NCBI RefSeq assembly: GCF_900130035.1 | Contig: NZ_FQXQ01000003.1 | Location: 521,751 to 585,750, forward strand | DNA: 64,000 nt | Direction of reading: 5' to 3' | DNA from: Wenyingzhuangia marina | GTDB taxonomy: Bacteria; Bacteroidota; Bacteroidia; Flavobacteriales; Flavobacteriaceae | In this document: piece after piece, positions 9,219 to 16,853 of the stretch | Position numbering within the stretch: position 1 is the first letter of the stretch | How the letters are laid out: each line of letters opens with the position of its first letter | Notes under the pieces: model-generated | Seen by the model: the letters and a program-made list of their open reading frames with translations, nothing else | Told to the model about the DNA's origin: nothing | The model's database searches: none | Translations under genes and position numbers: made by a program

Positions 9219-10526
9219 ATGAAAAAACATATGTATAGACCGTTATTACTTTTTGCATTTACAATATCTATGCAAGCACAAGAATTAATACCGATTACAA
9301 AAGTAGAAGTCTTGTCTAAAGTGTCCAAAAACAACACCAGTATTAAAATTTCTAAAGAAGATTTTAATCAAGCCAAAGCAGATTACAAACAAACAAACGC
9401 AGTGTTTTTACCCAACATTACGGCAAGTCATACTGCGATGACAACAACCAATCCTTTGATGGCTTTTGGTTCTAAGTTAAATCAAGAAATTTTAACACAG
9501 AATGATTTTAACCCTGCTTTATTAAACGATCCTTCTAGGACTAACAACTATGCTACTAGCATAGAATTTGAGCAACCATTAATCAATTTAGACGGGCTAT
9601 ACCAACGCAAAGCAGCCAAATCTAAAATGGAAGCCATGTCTTTGAAAACAGTACGAACACAAGATTATTTAGTTTTTGAAGTAGAGAAAGCCTACATGCA
9701 ATTGCAATTGGCTTATAAAGCGGTTGATGTACTTAACAAAGCGGTAGAGGCCGCTAATGAAAATAAAAAAATAGCAGACAATAGTTTTAAGCAAGGCTAT
9801 TTACAACGTACAGATGTGTTGAATGTAGAAGTACGAGTAACGGAAGTTAAAAACCAATTGCAAACAGCAAAAAGCAATGTGCAAAACGCATCCAATTATT
9901 TGTCTTTTTTAATGAATGATGATTCTTACGTTGTATATACACCTATGGATGAATTAACGGTTGTTACATTTTCAGTAGTGAACAAATCGGTTTCAGAAAA
10001 CAGATCGGATATTAAAGCGATGGAATTGGCTTCTAAAGCCTACGAGGATATGAATAAGGCTGATAAAATGGCTTTTCTACCTCGTTTAAATGCATTTGGA
10101 AGTTATCAATTGTATGATCATCAAATTTTTAAAGGAGATGCCAATGGATATTTAATTGGAGCACAGCTAAGTTGGGATATTTTTAAAGGATCTAAACGTT
10201 TTGGAAAAGCACAAAAAAGTAAAGCCGAATTCGAGAAATCTAAATTAGAATACCAACAATATGTATTGCAAAGTAATTTAGAGTTGAACAAAACCAAACG
10301 TGCTTTTTTAGATGCTGAAAACAAGTTGATATTAACTGCTTTAGCTTTAGAGCAATCTGAAGAATCTTTACGAATTAGAACCAACAGGTTTAAACAAGGT
10401 TTAGAAAAAACATCAGATTTATTGATGGCTGAAACACAATATTTACAAAAGCAATTAGAATATTACCAAACCATTTTTGAATATAATTACACACAAGCGT
10501 ATTTACAATTTTTAACTAAAAAATAA
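9219..10526 (+). CDS. TolC-family outer membrane efflux protein
   Basis: 435 residues with a signal peptide ending near SMQAQ. The long alpha-helical repeats (two OEP domains, about 30-215 and 235-430) contain the periodic NxxxA and coiled-coil pattern of TolC proteins. It forms the outer membrane duct of the tripartite pump encoded by the next two genes. The ATG at 9219 is preferred to a TTG three bases earlier. The stop codon overlaps the adaptor start. A decayed second copy of its first 90 bases lies at 15961-16055. Confidence 0.92.
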   Translation: MKKHMYRPLLLFAFTISMQAQELIPITKVEVLSKVSKNNTSIKISKEDFNQAKADYKQTNAVFLPNITASHTAMTTTNPLMAFGSKLNQEILTQNDFNPALLNDPSRTNNYATSIEFEQPLINLDGLYQRKAAKSKMEAMSLKTVRTQDYLVFEVEKAYMQLQLAYKAVDVLNKAVEAANENKKIADNSFKQGYLQRTDVLNVEVRVTEVKNQLQTAKSNVQNASNYLSFLMNDDSYVVYTPMDELTVVTFSVVNKSVSENRSDIKAMELASKAYEDMNKADKMAFLPRLNAFGSYQLYDHQIFKGDANGYLIGAQLSWDIFKGSKRFGKAQKSKAEFEKSKLEYQQYVLQSNLELNKTKRAFLDAENKLILTALALEQSEESLRIRTNRFKQGLEKTSDLLMAETQYLQKQLEYYQTIFEYNYTQAYLQFLTKK

Positions 10527-11611
10527 TGATTACAATGAAAAAAATATATACAATCCTAACTCTATCGATGGCTTTATTAATAGCTAGTTGTGGTCACAAA
10601 GAAAAAGAAGTGGTCGTAGATAATTCTCCTGTGATAGCTGTAAAAGTAAATCCAGTAAATATCCATGGGGAAAGTCCATTTTTAAGTGTAAGTGGAAAAA
10701 TTCAAGCAACCAACAGTGCCGATTTAAGTACTAGAATGATGGGTTATGTGAATAAAGTACATGTAAATGTTGGCGATAAAGTAAGTAAAGGTCAATTGTT
10801 AGTTTCTATTAATAATAGTGATTTACAAGCAAAAAAAGCACAAGTAAACGCAGGTATTACAGAAGCTACAGCAGCTTATAACAATGCCGAAAAAGATTAC
10901 CAACGTTATCAAAGTTTGTTTGCAGATAAAAGTGCATCGCAAAAAGAAATGGATGATATGACGGCAAATTATAAAATGGCAAAAGCACGTTTAGAAGCTG
11001 CCAATCAAATGAAAAACGAAATTGAGGCACAATTTGCTTACAGTAATATTACTGCTCCTTTTAGTGGAATTGTGACAGGCAAAAATATAGAAAATGGCGA
11101 CATGGCAAATCCGGGAATGCCTTTAATAAGTATAGAAGCACCTAATAGTTTTGAAGTAATGGCTATGGTTCCAGAAAGTGAGATTTCTGATATTAAAAAA
11201 GGAATTGAAGTGACGGTTTTGGTAAAATCTATAAACAAAACTCTTACAGCAAAAGTGAAAGAAGTAAGTATATCTGCTAAAAATACTGGAGGGCAGTATT
11301 TGGTGAAAATAGCTTTAGATAAAACGGAAGCATCTATTTTATCTGGAATGTTTGCCACGGTACAATTTCCTGTAGAAAGGAAAGAAAATACAACGTTGAT
11401 TTTAATTCCAAATGAAGCCATTGTCACCAATGGTCAATTGTCTGGAATTTATACCGTGAGTCAGAGTAACAAAGCTATGTTACGTTGGTTGCGTTTGGGT
11501 AGAACATATGGAAATGAAACAGAAGTTTTGTCGGGTTTAAATGCTAATGAATCCTACATTGTTTCTGCAGAAGGAAAACTTTTTAATGGATCAAAAGTTT
11601 TAATTAAATAA
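10526..11611 (+). CDS. RND efflux periplasmic adaptor (membrane fusion lipoprotein)
   Basis: 361 residues. A lipobox (LLIASC, Cys22) makes it an inner-membrane-anchored lipoprotein. Biotinyl-lipoyl halves flank a coiled-coil hairpin: GYVNKVHVNVGDKVSKGQLL (about 75-95) and ITAPFSGIVTGKNIENGDMANPG (about 173-196). Between them is the helical hairpin rich in Ala and Lys (105-165). It links the TolC channel and the RND pump. The first ATG overlaps the tolC stop (TAATG); an internal ATG at 10535 is an alternative start that would also keep the signal peptide. Confidence 0.93.
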   Translation: MITMKKIYTILTLSMALLIASCGHKEKEVVVDNSPVIAVKVNPVNIHGESPFLSVSGKIQATNSADLSTRMMGYVNKVHVNVGDKVSKGQLLVSINNSDLQAKKAQVNAGITEATAAYNNAEKDYQRYQSLFADKSASQKEMDDMTANYKMAKARLEAANQMKNEIEAQFAYSNITAPFSGIVTGKNIENGDMANPGMPLISIEAPNSFEVMAMVPESEISDIKKGIEVTVLVKSINKTLTAKVKEVSISAKNTGGQYLVKIALDKTEASILSGMFATVQFPVERKENTTLILIPNEAIVTNGQLSGIYTVSQSNKAMLRWLRLGRTYGNETEVLSGLNANESYIVSAEGKLFNGSKVLIK

Positions 11612-11618
11612 CTAAAAG

Positions 11619-11656
11619 TCGCGTTAAGGATAGAAACGGCATCCTTTTTACGTTGA
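11619..11656 (+). ncRNA. Possible small structured RNA element between adaptor and pump genes
   Basis: The 138-bp gap between adaptor and pump holds a tight hairpin: GGAT (11628-11631) pairs with ATCC (11641-11644), extended by AA/TT, around a loop AGAAACGGC, followed by a short T run and ACG that could pair with the preceding GCGT. I recall a repeated flavobacterial RNA motif of this appearance (Flavo-1-like) but cannot confirm it. It may instead be a weak terminator or processing site. Confidence 0.3.
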
Positions 11657-11749
11657 TTTTGAGTGCAGTTGCTTAAGTAAATTTGTATTGAAAACAACGT
11701 AAAAAGATACAGTGTATAGCCTGTTAAAACGCCCAAAAAAGAAGATAAA

Positions 11750-14700
11750 ATGAAAGAAGGTATCGCAGGAAAAATTGCCAAAGTCTTTATGCAATCCAAG
11801 TTAACCGTGTTGTTAATGATTGTATTTATGGTGGTTGGTGTGTATAGTTCGTTTTTAATTCCGCGTGAGGAAGAACCACAAATTGATGTGCCCATGGCAG
11901 ATATTTTTGTAGGATATCCTGGGGCAAGTCCTACGGAAGTGGAATCGAGAGTGATAAAACCGTTAGAACAATTAATTTCTAACATAAAAGGAGTGGAGTA
12001 CGTGTATTCTACTTCTATGAAAGAGCAAGGGATGGTTATTGTTCAGTTTTATGTTGGAGAAGATATTGAACGTAGTTTTGTGAAGTTGTACAATGAGATT
12101 AACAAACATATGGATGAAATGCCAAAAGGTGTTACGTTTCCATTGGTTAAAACACGTGCTATTGATGATGTTCCTATGTTGGGGTTAACGTTGTGGAGTA
12201 AAAATTACGACGACTATCAATTAAGCCAAATGGCTCAAGAGTTAGAATCAGAAATTAAAAAGGTGAACGATGTAGCCATGACTCATAAAATTGGAGGTAG
12301 AAATCGCCAATTACGTGTGGTCTTAGATAAAGATAAATTGGCTGCCAGTGGATTAGATTTTTTAACGGTTTCTGAAATGATTAAGGCTAATAATAGTCAA
12401 TTAAGTTCAGGAAGTTTTGATAAAAATGATACTGAGTTTTTAGTGAATACAGGTAATTTTTTAGCCTCTGTAACAGATGTAGAAAATTTAGTGGTTGGAG
12501 TACAACAAAATCAGCCTATTTATTTAAAACAAGTAGCCAAGATTATTGATGGACCAGAAGTGCCACAAAATTATGTGAGCTTAGGTTTTGGAAAAGGAAG
12601 TGTAAAATCGTCGGATTATAAATCGGAATATCCTGCTGTGACTATTTCTGTAGCTAAAAGAAAAGGAGCAGATGCTATGAAAATTTCAGAAGTAATTCTA
12701 GACAAAGTAGCTCATTTACGTAGTACTTTAATTCCGGATGATGTACATGTAGAAGTTACAAGAAACTATGGAGAAACAGCTTCACATAAAGTATCAGAAT
12801 TGTTATTACACCTTATAGGATCTATTGTTGCCGTAACCCTTGTGGTGATGTTAGCCATGGGTTGGAGAGGTGGATTGGTGGTGTTTTTGTCTGTGCCGAT
12901 TACGTTTGCATTGACTTTGTTAAGCTATTATATGCTTGATTATACACTAAACCGAATTACCCTTTTTGCGTTGGTATTTGTAACCGGTATTGTAGTTGAT
13001 GATTCCATTATTATTGCCGAAAATATGCACAGGCATTTTAAAATGAAACGTTTGCCATTTAAACAAGCTGCGCTGTATGCGATTAACGAAGTTGGAAATC
13101 CAACCATTTTAGCTACGTTTACGGTTATTGCTTCGGTATTACCCATGGCTTTTGTATCTGGATTGATGGGACCTTACATGGCACCAATGCCTATTGGAGC
13201 TTCTATAGCCATGATTTTATCTTTATTTGTAGCTTTAACCATTACACCTTATTTGGGGTTTATTTTCTTAAAAGAAAAAGAGAAAAAAGGAGTAGAGCAA
13301 AAGCCAGAAAAGGCAGTAGAAGAGACTCTTATTTATAAAATTTATAACAAGTTTGAACGTCCTTTGTTACAAAGTACATCAAAACGTTGGTTATTTTTAG
13401 GAGGAACTTTTTTACTGTTAATGGGAACCATGGTGTTGTTTTTTACCAAATCGGTTGCTGTAAAAATGTTGCCTTTTGATAACAAGAATGAATTTCAGGT
13501 GGTGATTGATATGCCAGAAGGAACTACTTTAGAACGTACTGGAGTGGTGACACAAGAAATATCCCAATACTTATCGGGTAGACCAGAAGTGGTGAATTAT
13601 CAAAACTACGTGGGTACATCTGCACCCATTACTTTTAATGGTTTGGTTCGTCATTACGATTTACGTGGAGGAAGCAACATGGCTGATATTCAGGTGAATT
13701 TAATTGATAAAGAAGAACGTACTGCACAGAGTCATGACATTGCAAAATTATTTAGACCCGATCTTCAAAAAATTGCATCAAAGTACAATGCAAATGTAAA
13801 GTTGGTTGAAGTTCCGCCAGGACCACCTGTAATGTCAACAATTGTTGCCGAAGTTTATGGGCCTGATTATGATGAGCAAATAAGAATTGCAAATAGTGTT
13901 AAAGAGATCTTAAAAAACACAGACGATGTCGTAGATATTGATTGGATGGTAGAAGCAGACCAAACAGAATATCAATTTGTTATCAATAAAGAAAAAGCCA
14001 TGTTGTATGGTGTTGCACCACAACAAATAGCATTTACGATGAATATGGCATTGTCTAACAGAGCCATTACAAATTTGTATGATGAAAATGCTGTGAATCA
14101 AATTGGATTGGTATTGGCTTTAGATGAAAAAGAAAAATCTACCATTTCTGACATCTCTCAATTAAAAGTAACCTCTAAACAAGGAAATATGGTTGCTATT
14201 TCAGATCTGGTAACCATTACTAAAAATACAGCTGCAAAAAGTATTTATCATAAAAACCAAAAACGTGTGGTGTATGTAATGGCAGATATGGCTGGGGAAT
14301 TAGAAAGTCCTGCCTATGCTATTTTAGGAATGGAAGAAAAGTTAAAAGAAATTTCATTAGCAAAAGGTTATAAGCTAAACGAAATGTATTTAGGTCAGCC
14401 CGATCTTGAAGAGGATTATACCGTAAAATGGGATGGTGAATGGCAAATTACATTAGAAGTATTTAGAGATTTAGGAATTGCTTTTTTAGGAGCGATTATC
14501 TTGATTTATATTTTAATTGTAGGATGGTTTCAAAACTTTAAAGCTCCAATTGTAATGATGGTTGCGATTCCATTATCGTTAATTGGGATTATTTTAGGAC
14601 ACTGGATTATGGGAGCCTTTTTTACAGCAACATCATTTATTGGAATGATTGCTTTGGCCGGAATCATGGTGAGGAACTCCGTATTGTTGATTGATTTTAT

Positions 14701-14944
14701 CAACTTAAGAACTGCCGAAGGTGTACCCTTAAAGCAAGCTTGTATTGAAGCTGGAGCAGTACGTACTACCCCCATTTTATTAACTGCAGGAACCGTTGTT
14801 ATTGGAGCATTTGTAATTCTATTTGATCCTATTTTTCAAGGTTTGGCTATTTCGTTAATGGGAGGAACTATTGTTTCTACAGTGTTAACATTATTGGTAG
14901 TGCCATTGGTGTATTACATGATTGAGAAAAAAAACTATAAATAA
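11750..14944 (+). CDS. RND multidrug/solute efflux pump, inner membrane subunit
   Basis: 1064 residues, the usual size of an AcrB/MexB-like permease. It has 12 membrane segments (one N-terminal, six near 340-560 and five near the C-terminus) and two large periplasmic loops. The TM4 motif GIVVDDSIIIAEN contains the proton-relay Asp417/Asp418. It uses the proton gradient to push substrates through the adaptor and TolC. Sequence style (IPREEEPQID, PGASPTEVE) points to the HAE-type branch common in Bacteroidota rather than the CusA metal branch. Substrates are not predictable. The small genes after it may be accessory. Confidence 0.95.
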   Translation: MKEGIAGKIAKVFMQSKLTVLLMIVFMVVGVYSSFLIPREEEPQIDVPMADIFVGYPGASPTEVESRVIKPLEQLISNIKGVEYVYSTSMKEQGMVIVQFYVGEDIERSFVKLYNEINKHMDEMPKGVTFPLVKTRAIDDVPMLGLTLWSKNYDDYQLSQMAQELESEIKKVNDVAMTHKIGGRNRQLRVVLDKDKLAASGLDFLTVSEMIKANNSQLSSGSFDKNDTEFLVNTGNFLASVTDVENLVVGVQQNQPIYLKQVAKIIDGPEVPQNYVSLGFGKGSVKSSDYKSEYPAVTISVAKRKGADAMKISEVILDKVAHLRSTLIPDDVHVEVTRNYGETASHKVSELLLHLIGSIVAVTLVVMLAMGWRGGLVVFLSVPITFALTLLSYYMLDYTLNRITLFALVFVTGIVVDDSIIIAENMHRHFKMKRLPFKQAALYAINEVGNPTILATFTVIASVLPMAFVSGLMGPYMAPMPIGASIAMILSLFVALTITPYLGFIFLKEKEKKGVEQKPEKAVEETLIYKIYNKFERPLLQSTSKRWLFLGGTFLLLMGTMVLFFTKSVAVKMLPFDNKNEFQVVIDMPEGTTLERTGVVTQEISQYLSGRPEVVNYQNYVGTSAPITFNGLVRHYDLRGGSNMADIQVNLIDKEERTAQSHDIAKLFRPDLQKIASKYNANVKLVEVPPGPPVMSTIVAEVYGPDYDEQIRIANSVKEILKNTDDVVDIDWMVEADQTEYQFVINKEKAMLYGVAPQQIAFTMNMALSNRAITNLYDENAVNQIGLVLALDEKEKSTISDISQLKVTSKQGNMVAISDLVTITKNTAAKSIYHKNQKRVVYVMADMAGELESPAYAILGMEEKLKEISLAKGYKLNEMYLGQPDLEEDYTVKWDGEWQITLEVFRDLGIAFLGAIILIYILIVGWFQNFKAPIVMMVAIPLSLIGIILGHWIMGAFFTATSFIGMIALAGIMVRNSVLLIDFINLRTAEGVPLKQACIEAGAVRTTPILLTAGTVVIGAFVILFDPIFQGLAISLMGGTIVSTVLTLLVVPLVYYMIEKKNYK

Positions 14945-14949
14945 TAAGC

Positions 14950-14992
14950 TGTCACTTCGAGTGGTTTTTTTAGAAAATTACTCGAAGTGACA
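14950..14992 (+). repeat. Inverted repeat after the RND pump gene (terminator or REP-like)
   Basis: A 13-bp perfect inverted repeat (TGTCACTTCGAGT at 14950-14962, complement at 14980-14992) with a 17-nt loop that contains a T run. It could be a transcription terminator; its sequence also resembles short GTCACTTCGAG repeats scattered in flavobacterial genomes (from memory). Confidence 0.6.
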
Positions 14993-15008
14993 ATTAAATA
15001 CATAAAAA

Positions 15009-15314
15009 ATGAAATTAGTAATTGTAACAGTAGTAGAAGAGTTTCAACAAGATGTTTTGAAATTGTTTAAAAATGCAGAGATAGAAAATTTTAGTAGTTC
15101 TGATATAGATGGCTATAAAAATGGATCATCTGTTTTAATGGCCTCTAATTGGTTTTCGGCAGGAAAAGGAGGGAATGAATCTAGTATGTTCTTTTCTTTT
15201 GCAGAAGAAGACAATATTGATCATTTATTTGATTTGATCAAAGAATTTAATTCAAACTTAGAAACCAATAACCCTATAAAAGCGGTGGTAGTACCTATTG
15301 AAAAATCTATATAA
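15009..15314 (+). CDS. Small PII-like (ferredoxin-fold) protein of unknown function
   Basis: 101 residues with no signal peptide. The opening beta strand (MKLVIVTVVEEFQQDVLKLFKNAEI), a central SSVLMASNWFSAGKGGNE loop, and a final strand (IKAVVVPIEK) give a beta-alpha-beta pattern like PII/CutA-type proteins. Small proteins of this shape often follow RND pump genes (compare DUF3240 next to CusA), so it may be a cytosolic sensor or modulator of the pump. No further family is recognised. Confidence 0.6.
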   Translation: MKLVIVTVVEEFQQDVLKLFKNAEIENFSSSDIDGYKNGSSVLMASNWFSAGKGGNESSMFFSFAEEDNIDHLFDLIKEFNSNLETNNPIKAVVVPIEKSI

Positions 15315-15333
15315 ATTTAAAAAATAAATTAAA

Positions 15334-15516
15334 ATGTTAAATACATATTTTAGAGTTATTGTAGGAGTTATGGTCTTAATAAGTGTAGTCCTTACAGCAT
15401 ATGTAAATCCAAACTGGATGTGGTTTACAGTGTTTATTGGGGTTAATTTAATTCAATCAGCTTTTACCAAATGGTGTTTGTTAGAAACCATTTTAAAGAA
15501 ACTAGGAGTGAAGTAA
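15334..15516 (+). CDS. DUF2892 family small membrane protein
   Basis: 60 residues with two membrane segments (about 5-22 and 28-45) and a C-terminal KWCLLETILKKLGVK, the signature end of DUF2892 proteins, which occur alone or fused to rhodanese domains (YgaP). It lies 19 bp after the preceding gene and closes the efflux operon. Role unknown; a link to sulfur or thiol chemistry is only suggested by the family. Confidence 0.78.
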   Translation: MLNTYFRVIVGVMVLISVVLTAYVNPNWMWFTVFIGVNLIQSAFTKWCLLETILKKLGVK

Positions 15517-15539
15517 GGCTGTCTTTTGTATTATTTATA

Positions 15540-15573
15540 AAATCTGTATCTATTTTTAGGTACAGATTTTTTT
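15540..15573 (+). terminator. Terminator of the efflux operon
   Basis: AAATCTGTA (15540-15548) pairs with TACAGATTT (15561-15569), 12-nt loop, followed by a T tract. Confidence 0.75.
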
Positions 15574-15582
15574 GTTTGCAAT

Positions 15583-15626
15583 GTAACCATTGTTACCAAA
15601 ATGATTTATAGAAATATTTATTTTTA
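15583..15626 (+). promoter_or_regulatory. Third GTAAC-N4-GTTAC box with near-consensus -7 element
   Basis: GTAACCATTGTTAC (15583-15596) lies 22 bp upstream of TATTTTTA (15619-15626; one mismatch to TAnnTTTG). The spacing equals that at 6638 and 9156. The start codon of a 34-codon ORF follows only 4 bp later, so the transcript would be nearly leaderless, or the true start lies elsewhere. Confidence 0.5.
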
Positions 15627-15630
15627 CGCT

Positions 15631-15735
15631 ATGGACAACTCAAACACAACCATTTATATTGTAGCAGCAATTATCCTTCTCCATTTTTTAGTAGGGTTTG
15701 GATATCTTATATATAAATTGACTAAGAAAGATTGA
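15631..15735 (+). CDS. Putative 34-residue single-pass membrane peptide
   Basis: ATG at 15631 opens a 34-codon frame ending in TGA at 15733-15735. The peptide is a short polar N-terminus (MDNSNTTIY), a hydrophobic helix of about 20 residues, and a basic tail (YKLTKKD), that is, N-out/C-in by the positive-inside rule. It is preceded by the GTAAC box and -7 element and ends 2 bp before the stop of the convergent mnmE remnant. No family recognised; coding status rests on its membrane-peptide composition and promoter context. Confidence 0.5.
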   Translation: MDNSNTTIYIVAAIILLHFLVGFGYLIYKLTKKD

Positions 15736-15737
15736 AT

Positions 15738-15960
15738 TTACTTTCCAATACAAAAATTAGCAAAAATATTCCCTAATAAATAATCATTGGTTACTTCACC
15801 AGTAATCAGTCCAAAGTAATATAAGGTTCTACGAATGTCAATGGCCATTAAGTCGCTAGAAACATTGTTAATAATAGCATCATCTACTTTGTTAATTTCA
15901 TTCAATACTTTTAGTAACGCATCGTAATGACGGGAATTGGTTATAATGGTATCACTATTA
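15738..15960 (-). pseudogene. mnmE: 3' remnant of mnmE (tRNA modification GTPase)
   Basis: The minus-strand translation runs from IITNSRHYDALL through SSDLMAIDIRRTLYYFGLITGEVTND to the C-terminal FCIGK. These are the last ~70 residues of MnmE, including the Cys of the CIGK end. The GTPase domain and the whole N-terminal part are missing: to the right of about 15960 the sequence changes abruptly to a decayed tolC fragment. The 318-bp open frame (15738-16055) that spans the junction is therefore chimeric and probably not a gene. An intact mnmE would be expected elsewhere in the genome. Confidence 0.85.
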
Positions 15961-16055
15961 TTTTTTGCATTTGCAATGTCCGTGCAAACACAAAAATTAA
16001 TACCGACAACTAAACGTAGAAGTTTTGTATAAAGTATCCAAAAACAACATTTCAC
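15961..16055 (+). pseudogene. Decayed copy of the 5' end of tolC
   Basis: Bases 15963-16050 align with 9251-9337 of the tolC gene (signal peptide and first mature residues) at roughly 83 percent identity with a one-base indel. Shared blocks include TTTTGCATTT, AATTAATACCGA and GTATCCAAAAACAACA versus GTGTCCAAAAACAACA. The frame is shifted by the indel and has stops, so nothing is encoded. It points away from the truncated mnmE and records a duplication and deletion. Confidence 0.8.
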
Positions 16056-16125
16056 TAAGTTATACTACGATGATAGGTGTTTACAATAAGTGGTTTTTAA
16101 TAGTTGTACTATTGAAAATTTACTG

Positions 16126-16815
16126 TTAATAAGTTTTTAATTTAGAAATTACTGTTTTCCAATTCTCAGAAAAATCAGTTTCTAGGGAATGTTTTACCTC
16201 TGTAAATGGATGCACAAATTCTAAGGTTTTGGCATGTAAAAACATGGCTTGATTTTGAAACTTCTCTTCAAACATCCTGTTGTGAAAACGATCTCCATAT
16301 TTAGAATCTCCAATTAAAGGATGACTAATTTTGTTCATGTGAATTCGCAATTGATGCAAACGTCCAGTTTTGGGTTGTAATTCTACCAAACTATATCTAG
16401 AAACATCATAAGGTCCAACTTTTATAGGAACCTCAAAAGTCTTAATACGTTTGTAATAGGTAAGTGCTTTTTTATGTACATTGGCATCTCGTCCTTTTAC
16501 AGGACTATCTACTTTTCCTTCTTCAGGAATAAAACCACGAACCAACCCAAAATAAGTTTTCTGAATTTGATTATTGATAAATAAATCCTGAAAAGGCTTT
16601 ACAAACTCTTTCTGTTTGGCGAATAGAATAATTCCAGAAGTTTTTCTATCTAATCTATGGATAGGATAAAATTTAGTCCCCAATTCATTATCTAACAATT
16701 GAACCAATGATTTTTCTTCAAGCTGATTATTGGCCATTACAGAATGATGTACCAACGTATTGTTAGGTTTGTGAACTGCTAAAATATAATTGTCTTGAAA
16801 AAGAATTTGAATCAT
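16126..16815 (-). CDS. RluA/TruC-type pseudouridine synthase
   Basis: 229 residues. The catalytic motif HRLDRKTSGIILFAK (Asp near residue 56) and the GRLHQLRIHMNKI segment identify the RluA family. The short length, lack of an S4 domain and opening ILFQDNYILAVHKPNNTLVH match TruC, which makes pseudouridine 65 in some tRNAs. It stands alone, with the mnmE/tolC scar downstream. The family is certain; the exact target is likely but not proven. Confidence 0.88.
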   Translation of the reverse strand: MIQILFQDNYILAVHKPNNTLVHHSVMANNQLEEKSLVQLLDNELGTKFYPIHRLDRKTSGIILFAKQKEFVKPFQDLFINNQIQKTYFGLVRGFIPEEGKVDSPVKGRDANVHKKALTYYKRIKTFEVPIKVGPYDVSRYSLVELQPKTGRLHQLRIHMNKISHPLIGDSKYGDRFHNRMFEEKFQNQAMFLHAKTLEFVHPFTEVKHSLETDFSENWKTVISKLKTY

Positions 16816-16853
16816 TGGTAGAATAATAATACAGCTTGTAAATATAGCAGTAT

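Noticed and set aside
11554..11985. Minus-strand 143-codon frame spanning the adaptor-pump gap
   Set aside because: Antisense to conserved adaptor and pump codons, with no family similarity.
15738..16055. A 105-codon minus-strand gene
   Set aside because: The frame is an accidental join of the mnmE C-terminus with antisense of a decayed tolC copy.
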